Assembly (NCBI RefSeq): GCF_002929495.1
Contig: NZ_PJJJ01000028.1
Coordinates: forward strand, 109,728 to 173,727
Origin: Cryobacterium sp. Y82
GTDB taxonomy: Bacteria > Actinomycetota > Actinomycetes > Actinomycetales > Microbacteriaceae
Reading direction: 5' to 3'
Length of the DNA: 64,000 nucleotides
The notes below the pieces were generated by a model. The model did no database searches, was not told the DNA's origin, and was given only the letters and a program-made list of their open reading frames with translations. Positions 16,390 to 24,287 of this stretch are shown in pieces. Position 1 is the first letter of the stretch. Each line of letters opens with the position of its first letter. Both the position numbers and the translations under genes were made by a program.

Positions 16390-16877
16390 CCGCGCCGCGC
16401 TTTGACCCCAAGCACGATGCCCGCTATCAGCGCGGCTACGAGCCCGGTGAGTCGGCGGATGCCGATAGCGCGGCGATGACCGAGCTGTTCGCGCCCACCT
16501 CTTCCACCGAGCCAGAAGCATCCGTCGGTACAGACGGGCGCAACTCGGGCGCGATCCCTGTGCCTGCAGACGGTGCAGTCGACGACGACGAGCCCCTCGA
16601 CCATTTCGAGCCGCATAATCCGTTCATCATTGCCCTGTGGATTATGGGGCCAGCCCTCATTATCGCTGGGATTACCCTGCAGGCGCGCACGATCACTTCC
16701 ACCTATTTCAGCTCGGGCTTCGCGGGATCCTCGAGTCCGGAGATGCCGATGGAGATGGTGATGCAGCAGTTGATCTACACTGTCGCGCCCGCCATGATCT
16801 CCACGGGTTTGGTCACCATCGTGGGCCTGCTGTTCTTCCACGCCCTGCGGTGGCGTTCCCGATCGTCGCGCCGATAG
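16386..16877 (+). CDS. Membrane protein of unknown function, two TM segments
   Basis: This 163-aa protein starts inside the pheA stop (ATGA overlap), so the two are coupled. The first 75 residues are polar and acidic (DGAVDDDEPLDHFEPH). Two hydrophobic helices follow, PFIIALWIMGPALIIAGITL and YTVAPAMISTGLVTIVGLLF, separated by a Ser/Met-rich loop, and the tail is basic (RWRSRSSRR). It looks like a conserved actinobacterial small membrane protein; no functional family recognised. Confidence 0.75.
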   Translation: MTAPRFDPKHDARYQRGYEPGESADADSAAMTELFAPTSSTEPEASVGTDGRNSGAIPVPADGAVDDDEPLDHFEPHNPFIIALWIMGPALIIAGITLQARTITSTYFSSGFAGSSSPEMPMEMVMQQLIYTVAPAMISTGLVTIVGLLFFHALRWRSRSSRR

Positions 16878-16894
16878 CCGCTCAGCTATCTGAC

Positions 16895-17878
16895 TCAGGC
16901 CGACACGCGCACAATGAGCGCGCCGGCATCGGCGTGCAAACGTACCTTCTGCACCAGGCCGTACTCATCGCCGTCGAGTTCGAAATCCTGCGCGTGCTCG
17001 AGCGCAATGCGAATATCCGGCCCGCGCAGGGTCGTCATCACTCGCTCATTCGAAGACTCCGTCGCCGCAATCATGCGTCGGCCCACCGCCGAGCGGCGCA
17101 ATACCCCGTTCTCCCAGGTCACCCGCCGCCAGATGGTCAGCCAGCCGAGCACGCCCTTGGGCTGCAGCACGGCAATGTCCAGAATGCCGTCGTCGAGCCG
17201 CGCATCGGGCAGAAACTGCAGGTTGCCCGGCAGCAGCCCGCAGTTGGCAACGAGAATGGCGCTCACCTGCGCCGGCCGGTCGACGCGTCCGGCAACGCTG
17301 TAGCGGATGCGAAACGGCCGCGCTTTCGGAAGCGCTCGCGCTACCCCGTGGATGTAGGCGAGCCAGCCCACTTGCCTCTTGAGATCGTCGCGGGTATTGG
17401 CGATCATCTGTGCGTCGAGGCCGAGCCCGGCCATGACCAGGAAGACGTGTTCCTCCACCGCGCCGGCTTTGGTGGTCAGGAAAGCGACGCCGAGGTCGAT
17501 GGGCTTGTCCACACCGCCGAACGCGATCGACGCTGCGGCGTCGATGTTACCTAGTGGCAGCAGTAGGTTGCGGGCGAGCAGATTGCCGGTACCCGATGGC
17601 ACGATGCCCATCGGTACGCCCGATTCACGAAGCGCCTCTGCGACGGCCCGCACCGTGCCGTCGCCGCCGGCCGAGACGACCATGGCAGCGTCGGCATCGA
17701 GGGCCCGTTTCGTGGCTGCCTGACCGACATCGTCGATGGTCGTTTCAAACCATTGCGTCGAACCCCAGCCGGCCGACCGTTCCGCTGCGCCCACGCTCGC
17801 CCGCAACCTGGCGAGGTCGACCTTGACCGGGTTGTAGACGACGGCGGCGTGCTGGGCCAGGTTCTCGGAGGCGCTCAC
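16895..17878 (-). CDS. Diacylglycerol/sphingosine kinase-like lipid kinase
   Basis: This 327-aa protein of the DAGK catalytic family has the nucleotide-binding GGDGT in AMVVSAGGDGTVRAV, followed by GIVPSGTGNLLARNL and the C-terminal sandwich with DDGILDIAVLQPKG. It phosphorylates a membrane lipid such as diacylglycerol or an isoprenoid/glycolipid intermediate at the inner membrane face. It converges with the pheA unit and diverges from serS (63-bp gap). Confidence 0.9.
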   Translation of the reverse strand: MSASENLAQHAAVVYNPVKVDLARLRASVGAAERSAGWGSTQWFETTIDDVGQAATKRALDADAAMVVSAGGDGTVRAVAEALRESGVPMGIVPSGTGNLLARNLLLPLGNIDAAASIAFGGVDKPIDLGVAFLTTKAGAVEEHVFLVMAGLGLDAQMIANTRDDLKRQVGWLAYIHGVARALPKARPFRIRYSVAGRVDRPAQVSAILVANCGLLPGNLQFLPDARLDDGILDIAVLQPKGVLGWLTIWRRVTWENGVLRRSAVGRRMIAATESSNERVMTTLRGPDIRIALEHAQDFELDGDEYGLVQKVRLHADAGALIVRVSA

Positions 17879-17941
17879 GAGATTTAGGCTACTGGGTTGG
17901 CCTCGAGATTGCCCGACGGAAGGCGCTTGTAGACTGGCCGG

Positions 17942-19222
17942 GTGATTGATCCGGTGCTGTTACGCGAAAACCCTGACCTCTTCAAGCGTTCGCAGGAGGC
18001 TCGCGGCGACTCCGTTGAGGCGGTCGATGCCGCGCTTGCCGCCGACGCGGAACGGCGATCGACCATCACGGCGTTCGAAGACCTGCGCGCCGCGCAGAAT
18101 CTGTTTGGCAAGCGGGTAGCTTCGGCACCTGGCGCTGAGAAGAAGGCGCTCGTCGCCGAAGCGCAAATTCTCGCCGCCGAGGTGAAAGCCGCCGGAGTCA
18201 CTGCCGGCGATGCCGATGCCCGTTTCACCACGGTCGTTAGAACCATCGCAAACCCCATCATCGACGGAGTTCCGGCCGGCGCCGAAGAAAACTTCGCGAC
18301 TCTACGCACCCACGGCGACGCCCCGGTGTTCGACTTTGAGCCGCGCGACCACCTCGAGCTCGGCGAACTGCTCGGCGCTATAGACATGGCCCGCGGCGCC
18401 AAGGTGTCCGGAACCCGCTTCTACTTCTTGAAGGGCATCGGCGCCCGTCTCGAGATCGCCCTCATGAACATGGCGCTGGACCGGGCGCTCGAAGCCGGCT
18501 TCGTGCCGCTAATCACGCCGACCCTGGTGCGTCCAGAGATCATGGACGGCACCGGCTTTCTCGGCGAACACAATGACGAGGTCTACTATCTGCCGGCCGA
18601 CGACCTCTATCTCACCGGCACGAGCGAGGTCGCGCTCGCCGGGTACCACAAAGATGAGATCCTCGACCTCTCCGAAGAGCCCTTGCGTTACGCCGGCTGG
18701 TCCACCTGCTATCGCCGTGAGGCCGGCTCGGGTGGAAAAGACACCCGCGGCATCATTCGCGTACACCAGTTCAACAAGCTTGAAATGTTCACCTACGTGC
18801 TGCCCGAGAACGCCGAAGCCGAGCACGATCGCCTCGTCGCGCTGCAGGAGGGCATGCTGCAGTCGCTCGGCCTCAGTTACCGGGTGATCGACGTCGCTGC
18901 CGGTGACCTCGGCTCGAGCGCCGCGCGCAAGTTCGACATCGAGGCCTGGGTGCCCACCCAGAACGCATACCGCGAGCTCACCAGCACGAGCAACTGCACC
19001 ACCTACCAGGCGCGCCGGCTGGACATCCGCTATCGAACCGATACGGGTAAGACCGCGCCCGTCGCCACCCTGAACGGCACGCTGGCGACCACCCGCTGGC
19101 TCGTCGCCATGCTCGAAACGCATCAGCAAGCGGATGGTTCGGTGCTCATTCCAAGCGCGCTGCGGCCCTACCTCGGTGGCCTCGAGGTGCTCACGCCGAT
19201 TCCCGCGAAGGGAACAAAGTGA
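17942..19222 (+). CDS. serS: Seryl-tRNA synthetase
   Basis: This 426-aa class II synthetase charges tRNA-Ser. The N-terminal coiled-coil arm that reaches the long variable arm of tRNA-Ser covers about residues 25-100. Catalytic motifs are visible: [14 protein letters not shown], motif 2 [20 protein letters not shown] with [10 protein letters not shown], and motif 3 [21 protein letters not shown] 17942 gives the standard N-terminus ([16 protein letters not shown]). It overlaps the HAD gene by 4 bp and lies about 0.9 and 2.5 kb upstream of two tRNA-Ser genes. Confidence 0.97.
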   Translation: MIDPVLLRENPDLFKRSQEARGDSVEAVDAALAADAERRSTITAFEDLRAAQNLFGKRVASAPGAEKKALVAEAQILAAEVKAAGVTAGDADARFTTVVRTIANPIIDGVPAGAEENFATLRTHGDAPVFDFEPRDHLELGELLGAIDMARGAKVSGTRFYFLKGIGARLEIALMNMALDRALEAGFVPLITPTLVRPEIMDGTGFLGEHNDEVYYLPADDLYLTGTSEVALAGYHKDEILDLSEEPLRYAGWSTCYRREAGSGGKDTRGIIRVHQFNKLEMFTYVLPENAEAEHDRLVALQEGMLQSLGLSYRVIDVAAGDLGSSAARKFDIEAWVPTQNAYRELTSTSNCTTYQARRLDIRYRTDTGKTAPVATLNGTLATTRWLVAMLETHQQADGSVLIPSALRPYLGGLEVLTPIPAKGTK

Positions 19223-20034
19223 CTACGGTATCAACGACCGAGCGGTGGCTCGTCGCCCTCGACATCGACGGGACCACGATGCACGAAGACGGCTCGATCA
19301 GTCAGGCCGTGATCGACGAGGTCACCCGGCTTGCCGCTGCTGGACACGAGGTCATGCTGGCCACTGGGCGTTCCGCCGCAGCAGCACTGCCGGTGCTCGA
19401 CCGACTCGGCATCTCACCGCGCTACGTGGTCTGCTCCAACGGCGCCATCACGATGCACCGTGACGCTTCGGCGCCCTTGGGCTACCGCCGGGAATGGGTC
19501 GAAACCTTCAACCCGAGCGATGTGCTCACCTCGATTCGCGCGCACCTCGGGTCGGCACGGTTCGCCGTCGAAGACGAGCACGGCTTCTACCGCTATACCG
19601 AGCCGATTCCCGATGCCACTATCGGTATGGATAGTGAACGGGTCGATTTCGAGGAGCTTCTGAAGCACCAGGCAACCCGCGTGGTCGTCATCTCACCCGA
19701 CCACGACATGGAAGATTTTCTCCAGGTGGTCGAACGCATGGGCCTGAACCGGGTCAGCTACGCCATCGGGTGGACCGCCTGGCTCGACATCGCGCCAGAC
19801 GGCGTCAATAAGTCCACGGCGATGGAGCGGGTGCGGGTGTCCGTTGGTGTTCCCCGCGACCGGGTAATGGCCGTCGGCGACGGTCGCAACGACATCGACA
19901 TGCTGCAATGGGCCGCCGAATTCGGTCGCGGTGTAGCCATGGGGGAGTCGCCCGATGACGTTCTTGCCGCCGCGTCGGAGGTCACCGGCAACGTGACAGC
20001 CGACGGCCTCGCCACGGTCTTGCGCACGCTTTGA
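19219..20034 (+). CDS. HAD-IIB (Cof-type) phosphatase
   Basis: This 271-aa haloacid-dehalogenase family hydrolase has motif [14 protein letters not shown], motif II-type [13 protein letters not shown], and motifs III/IV in [12 protein letters not shown] plus [14 protein letters not shown]. The central cap domain is type IIB. Such enzymes dephosphorylate sugar phosphates or nucleotide cofactors in the cytosol. The start overlaps the serS stop by 4 bp (GTGA), so expression is coupled to serS, as is common in actinobacteria. Substrate unknown. Confidence 0.92.
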   Translation: MTTVSTTERWLVALDIDGTTMHEDGSISQAVIDEVTRLAAAGHEVMLATGRSAAAALPVLDRLGISPRYVVCSNGAITMHRDASAPLGYRREWVETFNPSDVLTSIRAHLGSARFAVEDEHGFYRYTEPIPDATIGMDSERVDFEELLKHQATRVVVISPDHDMEDFLQVVERMGLNRVSYAIGWTAWLDIAPDGVNKSTAMERVRVSVGVPRDRVMAVGDGRNDIDMLQWAAEFGRGVAMGESPDDVLAAASEVTGNVTADGLATVLRTL

Positions 20035-20155
20035 GCGGCATGCAGCCGTTTATCAGCCGGCTCTGTCAGCCTGAGCAGTCTGCCATCGGCTAGAATCGGG
20101 CCAGTTCGCCCAATTGTTTCCGCGTTGCATTTTTGGCGCGGGGCACGGGTAACCA

Positions 20156-20240
20156 GGAGGGCTGTCCGAGCGGCCGATGGAGCCAGTCTTGAAAACTGGT
20201 GGGCAGAAATGTCTCGTGGGTTCGAATCCCACGCCCTCCG
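20156..20240 (+). tRNA. tRNA-Ser (anticodon UGA)
   Basis: An 85-nt cloverleaf: acceptor GGAGGGC (20156-20162) pairs with GCCCTCC (20233-20239), discriminator G. The anticodon loop CTTGAAA gives UGA, reading UCA. The T arm is GTGGG-TTCGAAT-CCCAC and a class II long variable arm is present. CCA is not encoded. A TAGAAT at 20091-20096 may be its -10 box. Confidence 0.96.
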
Positions 20241-20325
20241 CAGCACCTGTGAAATGCACAACGACCGGCGGACAGAGACTGTCGCCTCAGGCCGGCCCAG
20301 CCAGCAACCCGATGAGAGGACATGA

Positions 20326-21612
20326 GTGAGCGACCAGCTTCGCCCCCGCTCGAACGGTGCACAGAACCTCAAAACCGTTGCACGTCACGGTCGACTGAAG
20401 AAGTCGAATGCTGCCGTTACGGTCGCGAAGTTTCTTGCCGGCAGCCTGGCTGTCGTTCTGGTCAGCGGCTTCTCCGTAGCCGCCATCGCCACCTACGACG
20501 TCGCAGTGAGCGTGCAGCCCAGCGTGCACCTCGCCAATGAGAGCAACGGCCCGGTCCCATCGATCGGCGCTATTGACGGCGGCGTGAACATGCTCATAGT
20601 CGGCAGTGACAGCCGTGTTGGGCAGGACGCAGCTTTTGGTCCGGAGGACTCGACTGGTGACCTCAATGACGTGACGATGTTGCTGCACATCTCTGAAGAC
20701 CACAGTAACGCTTCGGTCATTAGCTTTCCCCGCGACCTGTACGTCCCCATCCCCTCCTGCCCCGACCCCGAGGGCGGCTCGTTCCCCGCGATGAGCAGCC
20801 AAAAAATCAACACCACGCTCACCTATGGTGGCCTCGCCTGCACGGTGCTAACGGTCGAGAAGCTCACCGGCCTGTCCATTCCGTTTGCGGCCGAAGCGCA
20901 GTTCAGTGGTGTCATGGCCATGTCCTCCGCCGTCGGCGGCGTGCCGGTCTGCGTGGCGGAGCGCATCGAAGACGAATACACCGGAATAATGCTCAACCCG
21001 GGTGAGCACATGCTCGAGGGCTATGACGCGTTGCAATTTCTGCGCACCCGCCATGGCCTCGGCGATGGCAGCGACCTGACCCGAATCAATAACCAACAGC
21101 TGTTCATGTCATCGCTCGTGCGCACGATCCAGAGCGCAGACACCCTCTCCGACCCCGCCAAGGTGTATGGCCTGGCCAAAGCGGTCGTGGGTAACATGCG
21201 TTTGTCCGACAGCCTCAACAGCGTCACCACCCTCGCATCCATCGCCATCGCGCTCAAGGACATCGATCTCAATCAGGTCGTCTTCGCCCAGGTGCCCACC
21301 GGTAGCGTGGCGGGCGGGGTCAAGGCCAGTCAACCGGCTTTCAACGACCTGTTCGAGGCGGTCGCTGCCGATGAGCCGCTGGCCCTGAGTGGAACCACCG
21401 GCAGCGGCACCGTGGCCGATCCGAACGCTCCCGTCGAAGCGGCTCCAGCCCCGGCCGCGACCACTGATCCTTCCGTGGCAGCCGATCCGGCGGTCACCGA
21501 GGCGCCCGTGGCCACGGAAGCGCCCGGTGCTGTCCTGTCGAAGTCGGTGACCGGTCAGACGGCCGGTGACTACACCTGCACGAACGGTCGTCTGCTGAGC
21601 GAGCAAGGCTAG
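20326..21612 (+). CDS. LytR-CpsA-Psr (LCP) family cell-wall glycopolymer ligase
   Basis: This 428-aa membrane-anchored enzyme has a cytosolic basic N-terminus, one TM helix (FLAGSLAVVLVSGFSVAAIA) and an external LCP domain (about residues 85-290) with NMLIVGSDSRVGQ, DVTMLLHISEDHSNASVISF-type beta strand, FPRDLYVPIP and ALQFLRTRHGLGDGSDLTRI. The conserved Arg and Asp residues that bind pyrophosphate lipids are in these blocks. It transfers teichoic-acid-like or capsular polymers to peptidoglycan. The tail is Pro/Ala-rich and ends after a short Cys-containing segment. GTG 20326 is chosen over ATG 20322 (other frame) because GAGAGGA is spaced 5 bp from it. Confidence 0.9.
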   Translation: MSDQLRPRSNGAQNLKTVARHGRLKKSNAAVTVAKFLAGSLAVVLVSGFSVAAIATYDVAVSVQPSVHLANESNGPVPSIGAIDGGVNMLIVGSDSRVGQDAAFGPEDSTGDLNDVTMLLHISEDHSNASVISFPRDLYVPIPSCPDPEGGSFPAMSSQKINTTLTYGGLACTVLTVEKLTGLSIPFAAEAQFSGVMAMSSAVGGVPVCVAERIEDEYTGIMLNPGEHMLEGYDALQFLRTRHGLGDGSDLTRINNQQLFMSSLVRTIQSADTLSDPAKVYGLAKAVVGNMRLSDSLNSVTTLASIAIALKDIDLNQVVFAQVPTGSVAGGVKASQPAFNDLFEAVAADEPLALSGTTGSGTVADPNAPVEAAPAPAATTDPSVAADPAVTEAPVATEAPGAVLSKSVTGQTAGDYTCTNGRLLSEQG

Positions 21613-21703
21613 CCGGGCTCGAGCATTCATTCTTTTCATGGTCAGAGCGGACGCTTGCAGTACGGCTAAGATAGGGGAGTGTGTTTGCGCGAGCAGATGC
21701 CAA

Positions 21704-21794
21704 GGAGACGTCGCATAGTTCGGCTTAGTGCACCACCCTGCTAAGGTGGAGTACCCTTTACGGGGTACCGTGGGTTCAAATCCCACCGTCTCCG
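21704..21794 (+). tRNA. tRNA-Ser (anticodon GCU)
   Basis: A 91-nt class II tRNA: acceptor GGAGACG (21704-21710) pairs with CGTCTCC (21787-21793), discriminator G. The anticodon loop CTGCTAA gives GCU, reading AGC/AGU. The variable arm GTACCCTTTACGGGGTAC is long and self-pairing, and the T loop is TTCAAAT. CCA is not encoded. It marks the left border of the mobile-element-rich region. Confidence 0.96.
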
Positions 21795-21803
21795 CAGCGA
21801 GGA

Positions 21804-21839
21804 GTTTACGTAATTCCGGCGTTTAGTTTACGAAATTCC
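21804..21839. repeat. Direct repeat GTTTACG(T/A)AATTCC
   Basis: Two 14-bp copies with one mismatch lie at 21804-21817 and 21826-21839, 22 bp apart, starting 10 bp after tRNA-Ser(GCU). They are AT-richer than the host sequence. Position behind a tRNA suggests a recombination or attachment-type site, but I see no third copy at the other end of the region. Confidence 0.45.
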
Positions 21840-21847
21840 TGCGGCAA

Positions 21848-21880
21848 CAGAAAACCGGCGATCGCATCGCCGGTTTTCTG
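21848..21880 (+). terminator. Strong hairpin terminator after tRNA-Ser(GCU)
   Basis: CAGAAAACCGGCGAT (21848-21862) pairs perfectly over 15 bp with ATCGCCGGTTTTCTG (21866-21880), loop CGC. The TTTT in the right arm serves as the U-tract. It is probably the tRNA terminator and works in both directions. Confidence 0.8.
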
Positions 21881-21953
21881 CGTTAAGGCGCCGTTTTCGA
21901 GAGTGTTAGCCCCAAGAAACGCTGTGATCGGCGCGCGGTCGGCGGTTAAACAC

Positions 21954-21990
21954 CGCTTCGCCCTGTTTTTGGCAGGGCGAAGCGACTTTT
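21954..21990. terminator. Second hairpin, 12-bp perfect stem with T-run
   Basis: CGCTTCGCCCTG (21954-21965) pairs with CAGGGCGAAGCG (21973-21984), loop TTTTTGG, followed by ACTTTT. It lies between the tRNA terminator and the 3' end of the transposase fragment and could stop read-through in either direction. Confidence 0.6.
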
Positions 21991-22025
21991 AATGCAGGCA
22001 AAGGAATTGTTGACGACCGGGCGGC

Positions 22026-22940
22026 CTAGCTGGGTGGTGGTGACGGCGCCGTGTCGGCGGGTGACGTCGCCGCCGTGATTTCAGCGCTGGAATAGTACGT
22101 GCTCGCGAAGGACTTGTTCTTCGAGGTGAGGGGCACTCGGGCGAGCTCGCTCTGAATGAACGTCAAAATCTTCCGGATATTGGCCGAGACGAGCGCGAGT
22201 GTCACGGCCAGCGATGCGAAGGTGTTGCCGCGGGCTCGCCGTTTCATGGGGGAGGCGATGTCTTCGGTCGCGGAGTCCTTGATGAATGCGTTCTGCGATT
22301 CGACGGTGTTGCGCAGTGCGTAGAAACCCTTCCACACTGGACTTTTGTGGGGGTAGGTCTGCCCGTACTTCAGGGCTTTGTCCTTGGCGGGGTCTTTCCC
22401 GGCGGGTATCACGACGGTCTTCTTGCGGATGGGCTCGATGAGTTCACCGGTCTTGTGGTCGAACGCTAAACCGTCGTAGTTCTTAGGGTCAGGGTAGAGG
22501 TACTGGCGTGAGCCGTCGGGCCGGCGCTTGCCCTTGGGCTTGGCGCGGTACTTTTCACGTTCGGCGATTCGCTGGTCTCGCAGCTCTTTGGCCTGACGAA
22601 CGGGTTTTGAATCGCTGGAGAGGATGGCGTCGTCTTCGGGTGTTTCCTCGTCGACGGGCACGCCGGTGTCGGCTGCCTTGCGGTCCTTTCGGTACAGGTC
22701 GAGGGCGTGAATCAGGTCCTGGGGCATGTAGTTCACGTACCACTGGCCGCCGACTTGGATGAGGTCCTCGTAGAAGGTTGTCTGGCCGTGTTCGTCTTTG
22801 TCGTAGTCGAAGACCGGCTTGGCGCCAATTTCGGCCAGCGTGGCCTGCAGGGTGTCGGCTGTGCTGCGGGGCAGGTATGCGCGGTCCGCCATGAAGTGCA
22901 GGATGGGGAAGCCGGCGGCGAGAATCGCCAACCCACTCAC
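22026..22940 (-). pseudogene. Transposase C-terminal fragment (IS1182-like/actinobacterial DDE type)
   Basis: An open frame of about 304 codons lacks the N-terminal third of a transposase. It begins abruptly at LAILAAGFPILHFMADRAYLP. The block PILHFMADRAYLPRS, the long DYDKDEHGQTTFYED.. insertion and the C-terminal WKGFYALRNTVESQNAFIKD with RRARGNTFASLAVTLALVSA match, from memory, the end of large actinobacterial transposases that share the (N/R)TVE-x-x-N-F-x-K motif. Upstream codons in this frame soon hit a stop (TAG near 23034) and other frames show no transposase text, so the 5' part is lost. Exact family is uncertain. No terminal inverted repeats found. Confidence 0.7.
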
Positions 22941-23221
22941 CAGCCACCAGCTCCAGGCCGGCGATGACCTGAATCTCCAGGTCGGACTGCGCGGGGGCGC
23001 CTCGGTCCCGCCGCCCTGGGCCTGAACGCCGCTCTAGGGCAAGAACCGCCGCGGTCGTCCCGTCGGAGGAACCTTGAACGGCATGCCAGAGGTTCCCGGC
23101 CGTCAGGAGGCAATCGCACGAAGCAGGGATGGCAGGTTGATGCTCCGCTACCCCAGAACACATCGCTGCAGGGCCTTCCCATAACGGGCTGATATGTCTG
23201 TAATACTCTTTGTTTTCATAG
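22941..23221. other. Intergenic remnant, no gene recognised
   Basis: About 280 bp upstream of the transposase fragment. The minus strand keeps an open frame (LEIQVIAGLELVAGEW..) that could be frameshifted transposase sequence, but it does not join convincingly to the fragment. The right end becomes AT-rich near 23180, leading into the promoter of the following cassette. Confidence 0.4.
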
Positions 23222-23258
23222 TTGACGGAAGATGATTTTCAGAATATACATTAAGGAG
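23222..23258 (+). promoter_or_regulatory. Sigma70-type promoter of the HTTM cassette
   Basis: TTGACG (23222-23227), a 17-bp spacer and TATACA (23245-23250) form a near-consensus housekeeping promoter, rare in this GC-rich sequence. AAGGAG follows at 23253-23258, before a TTG at 23259 that opens a frame which turns into a shadow of the peptide gene. The transcript would have a leader of about 120 bases before ATG 23384. Confidence 0.6.
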
Positions 23259-23383
23259 TTGAACCGATACGGCTCGCCTTTCTGTGGACCGACCCGCTTG
23301 ATTATGAGCGGCCGCAAGTCATCCTGGATTCATAGTGAGAGCGCGTCGACACGATTTCTCCGAGCCCGAAAGACGGAACGCAC

Positions 23384-23611
23384 ATGGCTATCAGCCTCAC
23401 CGATCTCGAACTCTCGACCCTCGACAGCCTCATTACCCCTGTCGACCCCAATGACGACTGGATCGTCACGGACGGCGGTTCGGCTATCCGTTGCGACATA
23501 GAGGGTATGAGCGAAGAGCTTGCAGAAGTTCCTGTAGAGCACCGATCGGCACAGACGTTGGAGGTCCTTCGGGCCTACCAAGCGGACGCAAGTGCCGCCC
23601 GATCGAAATGA
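23384..23611 (+). CDS. Acidic 75-aa peptide, possible substrate peptide of the HTTM cassette
   Basis: This small ORF has GC-rich third positions, so it is probably coding. It starts MAISLTDLELSTLDSLITP, then a D/W-rich turn (VDPNDDWIVTDGGSAIRC) with the only Cys, then a Glu-rich helix (DIEGMSEELAEVPVEH) and a basic tail. It has no signal sequence and no TM. It is the first gene after a strong promoter and precedes two membrane-protein genes. Size, charge and position would fit a precursor peptide, an antitoxin-like partner or a small regulator. No family recognised; RBS is weak (ACGGAAC). Confidence 0.55.
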   Translation: MAISLTDLELSTLDSLITPVDPNDDWIVTDGGSAIRCDIEGMSEELAEVPVEHRSAQTLEVLRAYQADASAARSK

Positions 23612-23750
23612 CCCGAACTCTGCTTCGTATTCTCAAATCATTAACAGCTGCCTGTTACCAGAATCGGTAAACGATCCCGCCACGAGTTCGTTCGTCAAGT
23701 CGCTTCCGTTGCAAACTGTTCGCCGACCGATTCGATCTGAGGAAGATCAC

Positions 23751-24284
23751 ATGATGATTGATATTGCAAGCTCCGTATTCGGCGTTATTGGAATCGTTGT
23801 TTTCTCTGTCTGGTTTTTACTGACGGTCGCATTTCAGAAAAATAATCGGCTCAGCCGGCTAACTACACGGTTTGACCGGTTCACACTCATACCAAAATGG
23901 TCATTTTTTACGCCAGATCCCGGTGCGAGTAACTATCACTTTGTTTATCGCAGTCGCGACGATGAAACAAGCGTCAGCCCATGGTTGGAATTGAATTTAT
24001 CCCCGAGGGGAATTCTCTTTTCCCTTTGGAACCCGCGAAAACGCTACCGAGAGGGCATGATCGAATTATTTCAGCTGCTGGCGCTTTCCAGTGCCAACTG
24101 CTCTGCAGAGCGACTTCAGTTCACTACGCCATACATAATCTTGCTTGACGTTGCGCGCAAGCGACTCGGAGGTTCATTGTCGTCGCAGGCGTTCTACCAG
24201 TTTGCTTTGGTTGAAACACGCGGTCCAAGCGGAGCTTCTGTGCCACGCGTTCGTTTTTATTCGCTGACTCACCCGGTGTTATAA
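23751..24284 (+). CDS. Single-TM protein with W-S-F-F-T-P-D-P motif, partner of HTTM protein
   Basis: The 177-aa protein is anchored by one N-terminal helix (VFGVIGIVVFSVWFLLTVAF), followed by FDRFTLIPKWSFFTPDPGAS and a mixed alpha/beta domain rich in aromatic residues. The W-S/A-F-F-x-P/K-x-P motif just after a single TM is seen, from memory, in SdpA-like and DUF5819-like proteins that travel with HTTM membrane proteins. RBS GAGGAAG lies before ATG 23751 (an ATG-ATG pair). Third positions are much more AT-rich than in flanking genes, which suggests horizontal transfer. The next gene starts 3 bp after its stop, so they form one unit. Function unknown. Confidence 0.65.
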   Translation: MMIDIASSVFGVIGIVVFSVWFLLTVAFQKNNRLSRLTTRFDRFTLIPKWSFFTPDPGASNYHFVYRSRDDETSVSPWLELNLSPRGILFSLWNPRKRYREGMIELFQLLALSSANCSAERLQFTTPYIILLDVARKRLGGSLSSQAFYQFALVETRGPSGASVPRVRFYSLTHPVL

Positions 24285-24287
24285 GCC

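Noticed and set aside
20041..20372. Minus-strand ORFs over tRNA-Ser(UGA)
   Set aside because: They cross the tRNA and contain its sequence in translated form (e.g. RAWDSNPRDI-type text), a common false ORF.
21109..21786. 225-codon minus-strand ORF over tRNA-Ser(GCU) and the LCP 3' end
   Set aside because: Begins with translated tRNA (MGFEPTVPRKG) and runs antisense to LCP; not a gene.
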